Assembly (NCBI RefSeq): GCF_003073475.1
Contig: NZ_CP029033.1
Location: 2,666,001-2,730,000, forward strand
From: Actinobaculum sp. 313
Lineage (GTDB): Bacteria; Actinomycetota; Actinomycetes; Actinomycetales; Actinomycetaceae
Length of the DNA stretch: 64,000 bases
Direction of reading: 5' to 3'
How positions within the stretch are numbered: the first letter of the stretch is position 1; the number at the start of each line of letters is the position of its first letter. The position numbers and the translations under genes were made by a program. The notes below the pieces were generated by a model. That model ran no database searches, was not told where the DNA came from, and saw nothing but the letters and a program-made list of their open reading frames with translations. Of the stretch, positions 43,416 to 52,948 are shown one piece after another.

Positions 43416-44338
43416 AACCCCCACCTCACCGAATATGTCTCACCGGGTTGCAGCGTGACCAACCCTTTGCCGGAGTTGAAAGCGTCCGCCGGGCACGACA
43501 TCGGTTCGGCGGCAACACCGGAACGTTCAAAAGCTCCGATCTCGGGGAAATCCCCCGTGCAGATCTGCCAGTATTCTAGCGGGTGCTCCGCCCACACCGC
43601 GGCGGTCATGCCATCGGGCGATATCAACTCGGCCCAGGTGTACTCCCCGGAGAAGACTGCGGGCGCAAAGCCGTCGTCTAGCGAAACTCCACGCAATGAT
43701 CGAGGTGTGCGGAAGTCCTTATCCGCCGGCAGAGCGCAGAACTCCTCCGGCAGTAGACGCTCATTGGCGCGCACCCATCCACTTGCCGCAACGCGCAACT
43801 CACACTCATCCACCGTGGCCTCCCCCGGTGAGAGCCAGGGATGAAAACCGACCCCGAAGGGCGCGGCCACCTCGCCGCAGTTCGTCGCGGTAAAGGCCAC
43901 CACCAGGTCTTCGTCGTCGAGCAGGTAACGAACCCGTAATTCTAAGGGGAAGGGGTAACCCTCCAGCTCCCCGCCAATATCAAAGCGGAACTCCACGCTA
44001 TCGGCGCTGCGATCTGTCACCGCCCATATCTGGTCATGGACAAAACCGTGATTCGCCACCCGGCGCGCGGGTTCGGTCACCGGGAGCTGGTACTCGTTGC
44101 CACCGAATTCGTATCGACCGTCAGCGAGCCGATTCGGCCAGGGAGCCAGAATCGCTCCGTGCATGGCCGGGGGTATTGGCCCCGGGTAGGTCACGACGAC
44201 GTCGCGCGAGCCCACCCGGTACGCGCGCAGGCCCGCTCCACGTGGCGTCACAAGCGCCTGCGCGTCGCCGCACGCGATCCTAACTTCTTCGGCACTACCG
44301 ACATTGCCGCGATTCGACACCGCTTCCGCGCCGCTCAT
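43376..44338 (-). CDS. galM: Aldose 1-epimerase (galactose mutarotase) family
   Basis: A 320-residue galactose-mutarotase-fold protein interconverting alpha and beta sugar anomers. APWPNRLADGRYEFGG, RVANHGFVHDQIW (first catalytic His), FGVGFHPWL (second His) and the late EYWQICTG are family blocks; the catalytic Glu would lie after VTLQPGETYS. ATG 44338 overlaps the stop of the uridylyltransferase gene (ATGA). It belongs to the galactose operon. Confidence 0.87.
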   Translation of the reverse strand: MSGAEAVSNRGNVGSAEEVRIACGDAQALVTPRGAGLRAYRVGSRDVVVTYPGPIPPAMHGAILAPWPNRLADGRYEFGGNEYQLPVTEPARRVANHGFVHDQIWAVTDRSADSVEFRFDIGGELEGYPFPLELRVRYLLDDEDLVVAFTATNCGEVAAPFGVGFHPWLSPGEATVDECELRVAASGWVRANERLLPEEFCALPADKDFRTPRSLRGVSLDDGFAPAVFSGEYTWAELISPDGMTAAVWAEHPLEYWQICTGDFPEIGAFERSGVAAEPMSCPADAFNSGKGLVTLQPGETYSVRWGLCLRRTSDHARSV

Positions 44339-45744
44339 GCCTCCACCCCTGCATCGAGAACAGTGCCGTCGGCAATGGTCTGCGGGTCGCGGGCGACAAG
44401 TTCCACATCGCCACGCAGGTGAACCTCGGAACCGAAGGTCCAATCGCCGGTCACGGCCAACCGCGTGGCCTCTCGCAGCGATGGTGCACCGTGCGGGAAG
44501 CGGGCATCGAAATCGGCCATGCGCTTGTAGTAACGCGAGTCCAACTCCACCAATGGCGCCGCCTGCGGGACGAGCCGCAACTGGAAATCCTCTCCCAGCT
44601 CGTAGGCATCCGAGCGCAACAGCAGCAGATCGTCAGTTGTCTTCACCGGCAGGAAACGTGACCGATCAACCAACACCGGCAACGCTCCGTCGAAACGTTC
44701 CACAATGGCACCCAAAGCACACTCAATCTGATACACCTGCGGCGAATCCGGATTTGAGGGGTCCACGGTCTTTTGGTTGCGGATCAGTGGGAGTCCAGCC
44801 ATGCCGCCACCCTCGTTCAGTACCTCGCGCAATGCCCGCAGGTCGAACCACAGATTATTCGTGTGGAAGAAGGGGTGCCGGGTTTCGTCGGTGAACCATT
44901 TCATATCATCCGCGGGGGTCTGTGCGGTGTCGCGCAGCACGATGCGCCCATCGGAGATCCGCCGTGCCAGATGACCACCCTTGCGGTCGGCGGGGGTGCG
45001 TTCGCACACTTCCGGAGCGTAGGGAGCTCCAGAGGCGGCGAACCAGGCGGCAATACGCCCATCCGGAGCGGCGCCGAGGTTATCCGCATTCGAAGTGCAG
45101 GCATACCGATATCCGCGCTCGATCAAGGTGTCGAGCAACCCAGTATCCAACAGTGACACATAGATATCCCCGTGCCCGGGCGGACACCATTCCAGGGAGG
45201 GATCCTCCGGCCAGTCAACCGGCTCCAGATTGTCCACCCGCAGCTTCGGCTCTTGGTGTTGCACGAAGTCTAGCGGCAAACCCTCCTGCACCAGGTCCGG
45301 GTACGCCGCGAGCGCGGCGAGGGTGTCGCGCTGCGTGCGGAAGGAATCCATGAAGATCAGTGGCATCCGAACACCGAAGGCGCTGCGCACATGGCGCATT
45401 TGACCGGCGATAATATCCAAGAAGCTCAGCATGGCGCCGTCGGGGGGACCGGTACGAACCGGCAACAGAGACTTGGCACGATCCATGCCCATGGAGGTAC
45501 CGAGTCCACCGTTGAGTTTGATGAAGACGGTATGGCGCAAGGCCTCCGCCTGTTCAGACACGGGCGGCTCAATGCCCCGCGCATCCGCCACCGCAGTCAC
45601 GGGTTGAATGCTGTGCTCCGGTATTAAACCGGTGCTTCCCTCTTCCAATTGGCGGTAGTACTCACCGAAGACGCGGATGAACAGTTCCGGCATTCCCGCT
45701 GCACGCATACGCACGGCGGCAGCCTCCAGACCCTTATCGCTCAT
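44335..45744 (-). CDS. UDPGP-type UTP--sugar-1-phosphate uridylyltransferase
   Basis: A 469-residue enzyme of the eukaryote-like UDP-glucose pyrophosphorylase family, not GalU-like. IKLNGGLGTSMGMDRAKSLLPV is the nucleotide loop; GHGDIYVSLLDTG, TSNADNLGA and FHTNNLWFDL are family blocks. In bifidobacteria such enzymes also use galactose 1-phosphate and replace GalT. Here it is coupled to galK by ATGA overlap and no galT is present, so it probably makes UDP-galactose directly. ATG 45744 was chosen for that overlap. Confidence 0.88.
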   Translation of the reverse strand: MSDKGLEAAAVRMRAAGMPELFIRVFGEYYRQLEEGSTGLIPEHSIQPVTAVADARGIEPPVSEQAEALRHTVFIKLNGGLGTSMGMDRAKSLLPVRTGPPDGAMLSFLDIIAGQMRHVRSAFGVRMPLIFMDSFRTQRDTLAALAAYPDLVQEGLPLDFVQHQEPKLRVDNLEPVDWPEDPSLEWCPPGHGDIYVSLLDTGLLDTLIERGYRYACTSNADNLGAAPDGRIAAWFAASGAPYAPEVCERTPADRKGGHLARRISDGRIVLRDTAQTPADDMKWFTDETRHPFFHTNNLWFDLRALREVLNEGGGMAGLPLIRNQKTVDPSNPDSPQVYQIECALGAIVERFDGALPVLVDRSRFLPVKTTDDLLLLRSDAYELGEDFQLRLVPQAAPLVELDSRYYKRMADFDARFPHGAPSLREATRLAVTGDWTFGSEVHLRGDVELVARDPQTIADGTVLDAGVEA

Positions 45745-46970
45745 AGTGCCTCTTCCTCCTCGTTGATGCGCCGTCCGGCCTCGGAGGCTGTCGCCTCCAA
45801 AAATCGTGGCGCGATCCATCCATTGTCCACGAACGCCCTATCCACTGCAGCCATTGTTGCCTCCAGATTGCCCTGTTCTATTAGCGCAATGGCGGAGCCG
45901 CCGAAGCCGCCACCGGTCATACGGGCACCCCATGCCCCAGCAGCACGGGCAGCCTCCACCGCAGTGTCAAGTTCGGCGCAACTCACTTCGTAATCGTCAC
46001 GCAGCGATGCGTGTGATGCATTCATGAGAGCGCCGAGCTCGCCGTATTCACCCTCCGTCAGCAGTTCCACGAACTCCTGCGTGCGTTCGATCTCGGTAAC
46101 CACATGCCTGACTCTTCGCACCGCCTCCGGATCATTCAGGCGCGAAAGCGTACCCTGCGGATCAGGCAACTGCCGTAGCGTCTCCACTCCTTCCAGTGCC
46201 GCGACCCGCTCACAAACCGCACGCCGCTGCCCATACTGCCCATCCACCAAGGAATGCTTGGCCTGCGTGTCAATAACAAGTATTGTCAGGCCCTGCGCGG
46301 CAAGGTCGAATGGCACTTGCGTTGTTGCTCCCGTCAGACAGTCGAGCTGTAGCGCATGATCCTTCGTAGTGAGTAACGACGCCGCTTGGTCCATACCCCC
46401 GGTTGGTGCACCGACGACGTCGTTCTCAGCGCTGACACACGCAGCTACCAATTCGGCTCGAACTGCGGGGGATGTGGCAAGGCCGAGCCCGTACACCTCG
46501 TCGAGCGCAAGTCCCATCGCACATTCCAACGCCGCCGAGGATGACAGCCCCGCTCCCAGTGGCACGCAGGAGACCACTGCGGCGTCAAAGCCGCCTAGCG
46601 CGTGCCCCTTGCGCTGGAGAGCCCAGGCAACACCCGCCGCATAGGCGACCCACGCCGGAATCTCGGCCTCGGGATGTACAGAGCTCAACTCACCTTCCCA
46701 CCGGGCTGCACCGCTCTCATCCGATACGAGGCGGAGCCGCGTGTCCTCACGTCGCCGCAACGCCACATAGGTGCGATGGGGCAGCGCAACCGGCAGGCAA
46801 ATCCCACCGTTATAGTCCACGTGTTCGCCGATCAAGTTGATGCGCCCGGGTGAGGCCCATACACCATCCGGGCCATCGAGCTCCGGAAATGCCCCCGCGA
46901 ATAATTCACGTGCCCGGCGGGCTCCCTCATTTGCCGACCACGCGGGTATCTTCATGGAAGGTTTCTGCAC
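45741..46970 (-). CDS. galK: Galactokinase
   Basis: A 409-residue GHMP kinase phosphorylating galactose at C1. SPGRINLIGEHVDYNGG is the galactokinase signature, VPLGAGLSSSAALECAMG the ATP loop, and MTGGGFGGSAIAL the third GHMP motif. The frame is open upstream; GTG 46970 follows AAGGAGG with seven-base spacing and is preferred over ATG 46955. First gene of the minus-strand galactose operon, divergent from the sodium:sugar symporter. Confidence 0.95.
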   Translation of the reverse strand: MQKPSMKIPAWSANEGARRARELFAGAFPELDGPDGVWASPGRINLIGEHVDYNGGICLPVALPHRTYVALRRREDTRLRLVSDESGAARWEGELSSVHPEAEIPAWVAYAAGVAWALQRKGHALGGFDAAVVSCVPLGAGLSSSAALECAMGLALDEVYGLGLATSPAVRAELVAACVSAENDVVGAPTGGMDQAASLLTTKDHALQLDCLTGATTQVPFDLAAQGLTILVIDTQAKHSLVDGQYGQRRAVCERVAALEGVETLRQLPDPQGTLSRLNDPEAVRRVRHVVTEIERTQEFVELLTEGEYGELGALMNASHASLRDDYEVSCAELDTAVEAARAAGAWGARMTGGGFGGSAIALIEQGNLEATMAAVDRAFVDNGWIAPRFLEATASEAGRRINEEEEAL

Positions 46971-47010
46971 TTTACCTCCTCCTTCGGCCACAGTGCCGTC
47001 CATAAAGAGG

Positions 47011-47093
47011 ATGATAACGTAACACTTTGAATCTAACAATCCCGTTGACAGCGTGAGATTCCCTTGCAAGAATCAGAATGATTACGTCATCAT
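47011..47093. promoter_or_regulatory. Divergent galactose promoter with two LacI-like half-palindromic sites
   Basis: ATGATAACGTAACAC (47011-47025) and ATGATTACGTCATCAT (47078-47093) are inverted copies of one another (12 of 16 positions). They lie 41 and 51 bp upstream of galK and the symporter gene. TTGACA at 47045-47050 with a weak AAGAAT at 47068-47073 would start symporter transcription close to the second site. The LacI gene at the end of the galK operon is the likely binder. Confidence 0.5.
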
Positions 47094-47143
47094 CTGGAGC
47101 GTATCAAAGTCGAACACACACCGCTGAAAGGACATCGACGACG

Positions 47144-48852
47144 ATGACACATTTGATCCACGCCTATGGCGTCGATTACCTCGTCATAGCGATCTACTTC
47201 GCGGCCGTTCTCGGTATCGGTCTTATCGCCCGAAGGCAGGCCTCCAGCTCCATCGGGTTCTTCCTCTCTGGTCGTTCCCTACCCGCCTGGGTAACGGGAC
47301 TCGCCTTCATCTCCGCCAACCTGGGTGCCGTCGAAATCATGGGGCACTCGGCCAATGGCGCCGAATACGGCTTGCCAACCCTGCATTACTTCTGGGTGGG
47401 TGCCGTACCCGCCATGCTCTTCCTGGGCGTGGTCATGATGCCGTTCTACTACGGTTCAAAGGTCCGCTCCGTGCCGGAATTCATGCGCATGCGATTCGGT
47501 ACGGGAGCTCACTTGGTCAACGCCCTCTCATTCGCCCTGGCACAGGTGCTTATCGCCGGCGTCAATCTCTTCCTGTTGGGGAGCATCGTCCACGCGCTTC
47601 TCGGTTGGCCGCTGTGGGTAGCCCTGGTTGTCGCCTCCGTCATCGTGTTGGCGTACATTACCTTCGGCGGCCTGAGTGCCGCCATTTATAACGAGGTCCT
47701 GCAGTTCTTCGTTATCGTCGCCTCCCTGCTGCCGCTGACGCTTATCGGCCTGCATCGCGTGGGCGGCTGGAGCGGCCTGAAGGAGAAGATCACCGAGGCG
47801 GCAGCGGCGGCCCCACCGGATGCACATGTGGCCTCCGCGAGTGAACAGCTGCACTCCTGGCCCGGCCAGGCTCTCTCCGGCTTCAATTCACCGGTTCTGT
47901 CTGTGATCGGTATAGTGTTCGGACTCGGCTTCGTGCTCTCCTTCGGATACTGGACCACGAACTTCGTGGAGGTGCAGCGCGCCATGGCCTCCGAATCCAT
48001 GACCGCAGCCCGAAAGACGCCGATTATCGGTGCCTTCCCGAAGATGTTCGTTCCCTTTATCACCGTACTTCCCGGCATGCTCGCGGCCGTCCTCGTCACC
48101 GAAATCGCCGATGTCAAGAATGGCGAGCATGTGGCTGGCGGTGCCTCGGGTACGGGAGTGCAGTTCAATGACTCCCTGCTCTACCTCATGCGCGACCTTC
48201 TGCCCAACGGACTGCTCGGCCTGGCGATTACCGGCCTGCTCGCCGCCTTCATGGCTGGCATGGCGGCTAATATCTCCGCGCTCAATACCGTGTTTACGAT
48301 TGACCTGTGGCAGACCTACGTGGTGAAGGACAAACCGGATGCCTACTATGTGAAGGCGGGCCGGATGTGTACGGTGGTGGCGACCATTGGGCCATCTTCA
48401 CGGCGCTTATCGCCAGCAAGTTCTCCAATATCATGGACTACCTGCAAACACTGTTCGGCTTCTTCAACGCACCGCTCTTCGCCACCTTCATCGTCGGTAT
48501 GTTCTGGAAGCGAATGACTCCAACAGCCGGCTGGGTGAGCCTTATCGGTGGCACACTCTCTGCGGTGATCGTGTGGCTGCTCTCGCTGGTCGGTGTCATC
48601 AACCTACCCGGGCAGGGCACGGCCTTCGTTGCCGCCGCAACGGGGTTCGTCGTCGATCTCATCCTCGCCGTGCTCGTCTCCTTGGGGACGAAGCCGAAAC
48701 CGGCCGAGGAATTGGTGGGCTTCGTCTACTCCGAGACGCCGAAGTCCAACTTCCATGACCCGGCACTGAAGACCATGCCCGTGCTCGCCCGCCCGGTACC
48801 CCTGGCATGCATTGCCCTCGCCATGGTCATCGTGCTCAACGTGCTGTTCTAA
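47144..48852 (+). CDS. Sodium:sugar symporter, SSS family (frameshifted in this sequence)
   Basis: The composite is about 569 residues with about 14 helices, importing a sugar (galactose by context) with Na+. The first frame covers YLVIAIYFAAVLGIGLIARRQASS, FISANLGAVEIMGHSANGAEYG and MAANISALNTVFTIDLW. It breaks after GRMCTVVATI at GGG 48389-48391. The second frame continues AIFTALIASKFSNIMDYLQTLFGFFNAPLFATF, GMFWKRMTP and a final helix. Adding one G rejoins them. ATG 47144 follows GAAAGGA. It is divergent from galK and followed by a small membrane protein. Confidence 0.88.
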
Positions 48853-48863
48853 GGAGATGCAGG

Positions 48864-49136
48864 ATGAGTAACACAACGAATAACCAACCACAGCGGCGTG
48901 CCGGACTCTTCGACGTCCGCAACGTGATCGGGATCATGATGGCATGTTTCGGCATCATCCTGACACTGACAGGAATTGTAGGCGATCCGGAACTCGAAAA
49001 GACCGGTGGCGTCAACGCCAACCTATGGGTGGGTATTGCCCTCCTCGGCGTGGCCTTGATCTTCGCCCTGTGGGCGTGGATCCGCCCCACATATGTGCCC
49101 GCCAAGGACGCCACCACAGGCGCACCAAGCAACTAA
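48864..49136 (+). CDS. Small two-helix membrane protein, possible symporter subunit
   Basis: A 90-residue protein with two predicted membrane helices (VIGIMMACFGIILTLTGIVG and LWVGIALLGVALIFALWAW) separated by a short polar loop. It starts 11 bp after the symporter stop, with AAGGAGATGCAGG before the ATG, so it is co-translated. The family is not recognised by name. Small membrane partners of solute:sodium symporters exist elsewhere, and that role is inferred here. Confidence 0.7.
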   Translation: MSNTTNNQPQRRAGLFDVRNVIGIMMACFGIILTLTGIVGDPELEKTGGVNANLWVGIALLGVALIFALWAWIRPTYVPAKDATTGAPSN

Positions 49137-49140
49137 TTCG

Positions 49141-49214
49141 ACTTCGGTCCCGGCCTTTTTGGGAATCGGTCCCATTTCAGGAACCGACCGTAGGAACACG
49201 GCCGGGACCGAAGT
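49141..49214. terminator. Long inverted repeat between symporter and galE genes
   Basis: ACTTCGGTCCCGGCC (49141-49155) is perfectly complementary to GGCCGGGACCGAAGT (49200-49214), separated by 44 nt that can form an inner stem (TCGGT/ACCGA). A T-run follows the left arm inside the loop. It may be a partial terminator or mRNA-stabilising structure between the transporter genes and galE. Confidence 0.55.
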
Positions 49215-49259
49215 TCTGTGGCTTCTCGTTAGCACTTCGATACAGGAGGAGATTTTCCT

Positions 49260-50228
49260 ATGTCATGGCTCATCACCGGCGGTGCCGGTTATATCGGTTC
49301 CCATGTGGTCCGAGCTTTCGCACAGGCGAAACTCTCACCCGTAGTGATCGACGATCTATCCACCGGCCACGCATCCTTTGTGCCAGATTCCGTTCCATTC
49401 ATCCGCGCCGATATCCGCGATACTGCACTCGTACAACGCACACTGCACGAATACGCCTGCGACGGCGTCGTCCACATCGCCGGTTTCAAATACGCCGGAG
49501 TGTCGGTCACCGAGCCGCTACACACCTACGACCAAAACGTGGAAGCCACCGTATCCGTGCTGCGTGCCATGCAGCATGCAGGCGTGCATCGCTACGTGTT
49601 CTCCAGTTCGGCATCGGTATACGGAACTCCCGACGTCGACCTCGTCACCGAGGACACCGCCCTGCATCCCGAATCACCGTACGGTCAGACCAAGCTCATC
49701 GGTGAATGGCTCAATGCGGATATGCACGCGGTGGACGAGCAATGGCAGGGTGTCAACCTCCGCTACTTCAACGTTGTCGGTTCCGGGGATACCGGACTAT
49801 GGGATTCCAGCCCGCATAATCTGTTCCCCATGGTCTTCGACCGCCTGCTCGGCGGCGGCACACCACAAGTCAACGGCAATGACTACCCGACGCCCGACGG
49901 CACCTGTGTGCGTGATTACGTGCATGTAGCCGATATCGCCTCCGGTCACGTGCTGGCCGCGCAGGCGATGCTGGCAGGCCGTGACCTACTTCCTGCCTAC
50001 AACCTGGGAAGTGGCGGCGGCACCTCGGTGCAGGAAATCATGGACGCCATTCGTCAAGTTACGGGTATCGACTTCACCCCCATTCAGGCACCACGCCGTG
50101 CCGGTGACCCGGCACGGATCGTCGCCGACGGCACCGCGGCAGGGCGAGATCTGGGATGGACCCGCCATTACGACCTGCGAGAAATGGTCCGCTCCGCCTG
50201 GGAATCGCGGCAGAACGCTTCCGCCTAA
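49260..50228 (+). CDS. galE: UDP-glucose 4-epimerase
   Basis: A 322-residue short-chain dehydrogenase-fold enzyme interconverting UDP-galactose and UDP-glucose with bound NAD. ITGGAGYIGSH binds NAD, SSSASVYG and YGQTK supply the catalytic Ser/Tyr/Lys, and LRYFNVVGS, CVRDYVHVADIA and YNLGSGGGTSVQEI are GalE blocks. The start follows CAGGAGGAG. It closes the galactose route formed by GalK and the UDPGP-type uridylyltransferase. Confidence 0.94.
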   Translation: MSWLITGGAGYIGSHVVRAFAQAKLSPVVIDDLSTGHASFVPDSVPFIRADIRDTALVQRTLHEYACDGVVHIAGFKYAGVSVTEPLHTYDQNVEATVSVLRAMQHAGVHRYVFSSSASVYGTPDVDLVTEDTALHPESPYGQTKLIGEWLNADMHAVDEQWQGVNLRYFNVVGSGDTGLWDSSPHNLFPMVFDRLLGGGTPQVNGNDYPTPDGTCVRDYVHVADIASGHVLAAQAMLAGRDLLPAYNLGSGGGTSVQEIMDAIRQVTGIDFTPIQAPRRAGDPARIVADGTAAGRDLGWTRHYDLREMVRSAWESRQNASA

Positions 50229-50261
50229 GCGCCTCGCACAGGAGGCTCTGCACAAGAGGCT

Positions 50262-50307
50262 GCATAAGGGGTTGGTACTACCGACGTGGTACCAACCCCT
50301 TATGCAT
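50262..50307. terminator. Perfect 18-bp stem terminator between convergent genes
   Basis: TGCATAAGGGGTTGGTAC (50262-50279) pairs perfectly with GTACCAACCCCTTATGCA (50290-50307) around a 10-nt loop. It lies between galE and the convergent SMP-30 gene and can serve both. Confidence 0.8.
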
Positions 50308-50401
50308 TGGCAGGCGCGTTCTCCTCCCGCTAGCCGTTCCGCCGTCTCCGGCAAGCCCGGCAGCATATGCCCAAGGTGCCGCGGCGATAGTCGCAATCCA
50401 C

Positions 50402-51300
50402 TCAAGCACGCCCGGAGGCGTAACGACAATCGCGTGTATTGGTGTGAAGACGATAGATGGATGTCGAGGCGGCAATGAAGAGGTCTGTGCCGTCCGGCCC
50501 TCCGAAGCAGAGATTACCGATTTTCTCCGGCACTGGCACCCGCCCAATTTCCTCACCATCCGGCGAGAGAATCACCACGGCCTCCAAACTGGAGGACCAC
50601 ACGTTTCCGTGCTCATCCACCTTGATACCGTCGGGGACTCCCGGGCCGACCTGCGCGAAGTCCTCACCGTTCTTCAGCCGCCAATCGTCCACCATGTAGC
50701 GGCGGATATGGTTGCGCTCGAACGGAGTGCCTTCGCGGTTCAACGCGGAAGAATCTGCAATGTAGCAGATTGATTCATCGGGAGAGAACGCTATGCCATT
50801 GGGTTCGACCACGTCGGTAGCGGCTACCGTCAGCCGCCCTTCCGGGTTATGCGGAATACCCAGTGATCACAGTACTCACGCGATCCGGGATGCCCTTCCT
50901 CCGGGTAGATGATTCCGTAGGCCGGGTCGGTGAACCAGATTGATCCGTCGGTGGTCACGACGATGTCATTGGGCGAATTGAAGCGGTGATCCTGCCAGCG
51001 GTCCACCACGGCCGTCACCTCGCCGTCGCGGTCGCGCTCGACTCGCCGCAGACCATGCGAACACTGCAGAACGGACCCATCGAGGTCAACGGTGCGGCCA
51101 TTGACATGTTCGGTGTTTTCCGCGTGCAGAACAAGCTCGCCGGTAGTGGGATCCAGATCCCAGATCCGCGCGTGCTTAACATCTGAGAAACGCAGCACCT
51201 GTTCCTTGCGCAACCAGCATGGACCTTCAATCCACCAGCCGCCTTCATACAGGTGATCCAAAGTGGGGTTGTCACCCACCAGGTCTGTCAATGTGGTCAT
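50402..51300 (-). CDS. SMP-30/gluconolactonase-family lactonase (frameshifted in this sequence)
   Basis: The composite is about 299 residues, the usual size. The first part has EGPCWLRKEQVLRFSDV (metal Glu), NGRTVDLDGSVLQCSHG, FNSPNDIVVTTDGSIWFTDPAYG and YCDHWVFRI. It stops early. The second part, in another frame, has EPNGIAFSPDES (catalytic Asp) and GVPDGIKVDEHGNVWSSS. Adding one base to GGG 50844-50846 gives WVFRITPEGRL and joins them. The enzyme hydrolyses sugar-acid lactones. It begins a set with a GntP permease, dehydrogenase and kinase, suggesting an aldonolactone of a tetronic or similar acid. ATG 51300 follows GGAGAAGGAA. Confidence 0.82.
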
Positions 51301-51529
51301 TTCCTTCTCCTTGCTATTGTGCCTTTGTGGTTGGTTGCTTCGAATATGGCACATCCTGGGCACGCCAACCACAACTTTCGCGACTGGCCTCTCCGCCACA
51401 TCGCATCTGCCACGCTGTTACCCTCCGAAACCGTCGTGGCGGGAAGGTACGCGCCGGTTGCACTATAGGGGACCAAAACGGCCGCCTCTGGGTGGCGAAA
51501 GCCGTCCCGCCACCCAGCAGGCCACCGAC

Positions 51530-52945
51530 TTAGCTGACCAGTGCGAATACAGCCCAGGTTAGTGCAAAGCCGATGAGGCTGAGTACGGTTGAGAGAACAG
51601 TCCACGTCTTCAGGCCGTCCTTCACCGACAAGCCAAGGTACTTCGTCACGATCCAGAACCCGGAATCATTGATATGCGATAGCCCGAGAGCACCGAAACC
51701 TATGGCCAGCGTGACAAGGACAGTTTCTATCCCCGTGAATCCGGCATTTGCAATCGGAACAGCCATGAGGCCGACACTCGTGTTGATCGCGACTGTGGCG
51801 GATCCCTGCGAAGCGCGCAGTACCAGAGATATCAGATAGGCGGCAAGAATAATCGGCATATTGAGGTCGATCAGCGTCTCGGACAGTGCATCCCCGATGC
51901 CCGACTCCGTTAGTACGCCGGCGAACATGCCACCCGCACCGGTGACGAAGACGATCACCGCCACATCCGGTAGGGCCGAGTCCATGATGCTGCTGCGCCG
52001 TTCCAGGTTCCAGCCTTGCGAGCGCCCCACCACCAAGTAGGCCACAATCACCGCAACCGTCAGAGCCACCGCCGACGATCCGATCAGTGAGAGCCATCTT
52101 TGGGTGGTTGTCCCCTCCTTGAGGGCTATAGTGCTGACCGTTCCCAGCATGATCTGCAAGATCGGAAGCAGGATCAGGAGAATCACTGTTCCTGCTCCGA
52201 TTGGTCGCACGGCACGCCGCAAGGCGGTCGCCGCACCGTCCTGCGCTCCGGAAGCCTCCACCGACGAGTCATTCTCCGCTCGCTCTGCCTGTAATTCCGC
52301 TGCCTTGCTGACCGGAGACTCCGACAGCTGAATTCCGTCAGTACGGATACTCTTGGCGATGAAATAGCCTCCCAGCACCGTGATTGCGCAAATCGGCAGA
52401 CCGATCATAATCATCATGCCGTTATCGGCGCCGGTAGTACCAGCGGCAGCAACCGGTCCCGGATGCGGCGGCAATGCAACATGTACCGTCAGCAGGGCAC
52501 CTGCCACTGGCAACCCGATTTTCAGCGGGTTCAAACCCGCTACTCGTGCAAAGCCGAACACGATGGGAGCGAGGATAATAAAGCCGACGTCGAAGAAGAC
52601 GGGGATGCCGAGGATGAATGCCGATGCCGTCACCGCAGCGATTACACGGTGCTCACCCAAGCGCAAAGTGAAGGCGCGCGCCAGGGAATCGGCTCCTCCG
52701 GCCATTTCGATCAAGCGGCCTAGAATCGCTCCCAGCCCGACCACGATCATCACCGATCCGAGGGTATCGCCCATGCCCCCTTGCAGCACGCCAACGATCT
52801 TTTGCGGCGCTATGCCAGTGGCCAGGGCGGTGCCAAGAGACACCAAGATGAGGGCAACGAATGCAGACATCTTGACCCCGATAACGAGAAGTAGCAGGAC
52901 GAAGACCGCACCAACGGCGATCCCGAGTAGAGCTGCAGTGCTCAT
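51530..52945 (-). CDS. GntP-family sugar-acid:H+ symporter
   Basis: A 471-residue polytopic permease of the gluconate:H+ symporter family. GGMGDTLGSVMIVVGLGAILGRLIEMAGGAD, FILGIPVFFDVGFIILAPIVF and HVALPPHPGPVAAA are GntP hallmarks. It imports gluconate or short sugar acids (threonate, erythronate). It lies 3 bp after the dehydrogenase stop on the same strand, so they are co-transcribed. A polar loop around residues 210-245 is longer than in GntP. Confidence 0.9.
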   Translation of the reverse strand: MSTAALLGIAVGAVFVLLLLVIGVKMSAFVALILVSLGTALATGIAPQKIVGVLQGGMGDTLGSVMIVVGLGAILGRLIEMAGGADSLARAFTLRLGEHRVIAAVTASAFILGIPVFFDVGFIILAPIVFGFARVAGLNPLKIGLPVAGALLTVHVALPPHPGPVAAAGTTGADNGMMIMIGLPICAITVLGGYFIAKSIRTDGIQLSESPVSKAAELQAERAENDSSVEASGAQDGAATALRRAVRPIGAGTVILLILLPILQIMLGTVSTIALKEGTTTQRWLSLIGSSAVALTVAVIVAYLVVGRSQGWNLERRSSIMDSALPDVAVIVFVTGAGGMFAGVLTESGIGDALSETLIDLNMPIILAAYLISLVLRASQGSATVAINTSVGLMAVPIANAGFTGIETVLVTLAIGFGALGLSHINDSGFWIVTKYLGLSVKDGLKTWTVLSTVLSLIGFALTWAVFALVS

Positions 52946-52948
52946 AAA

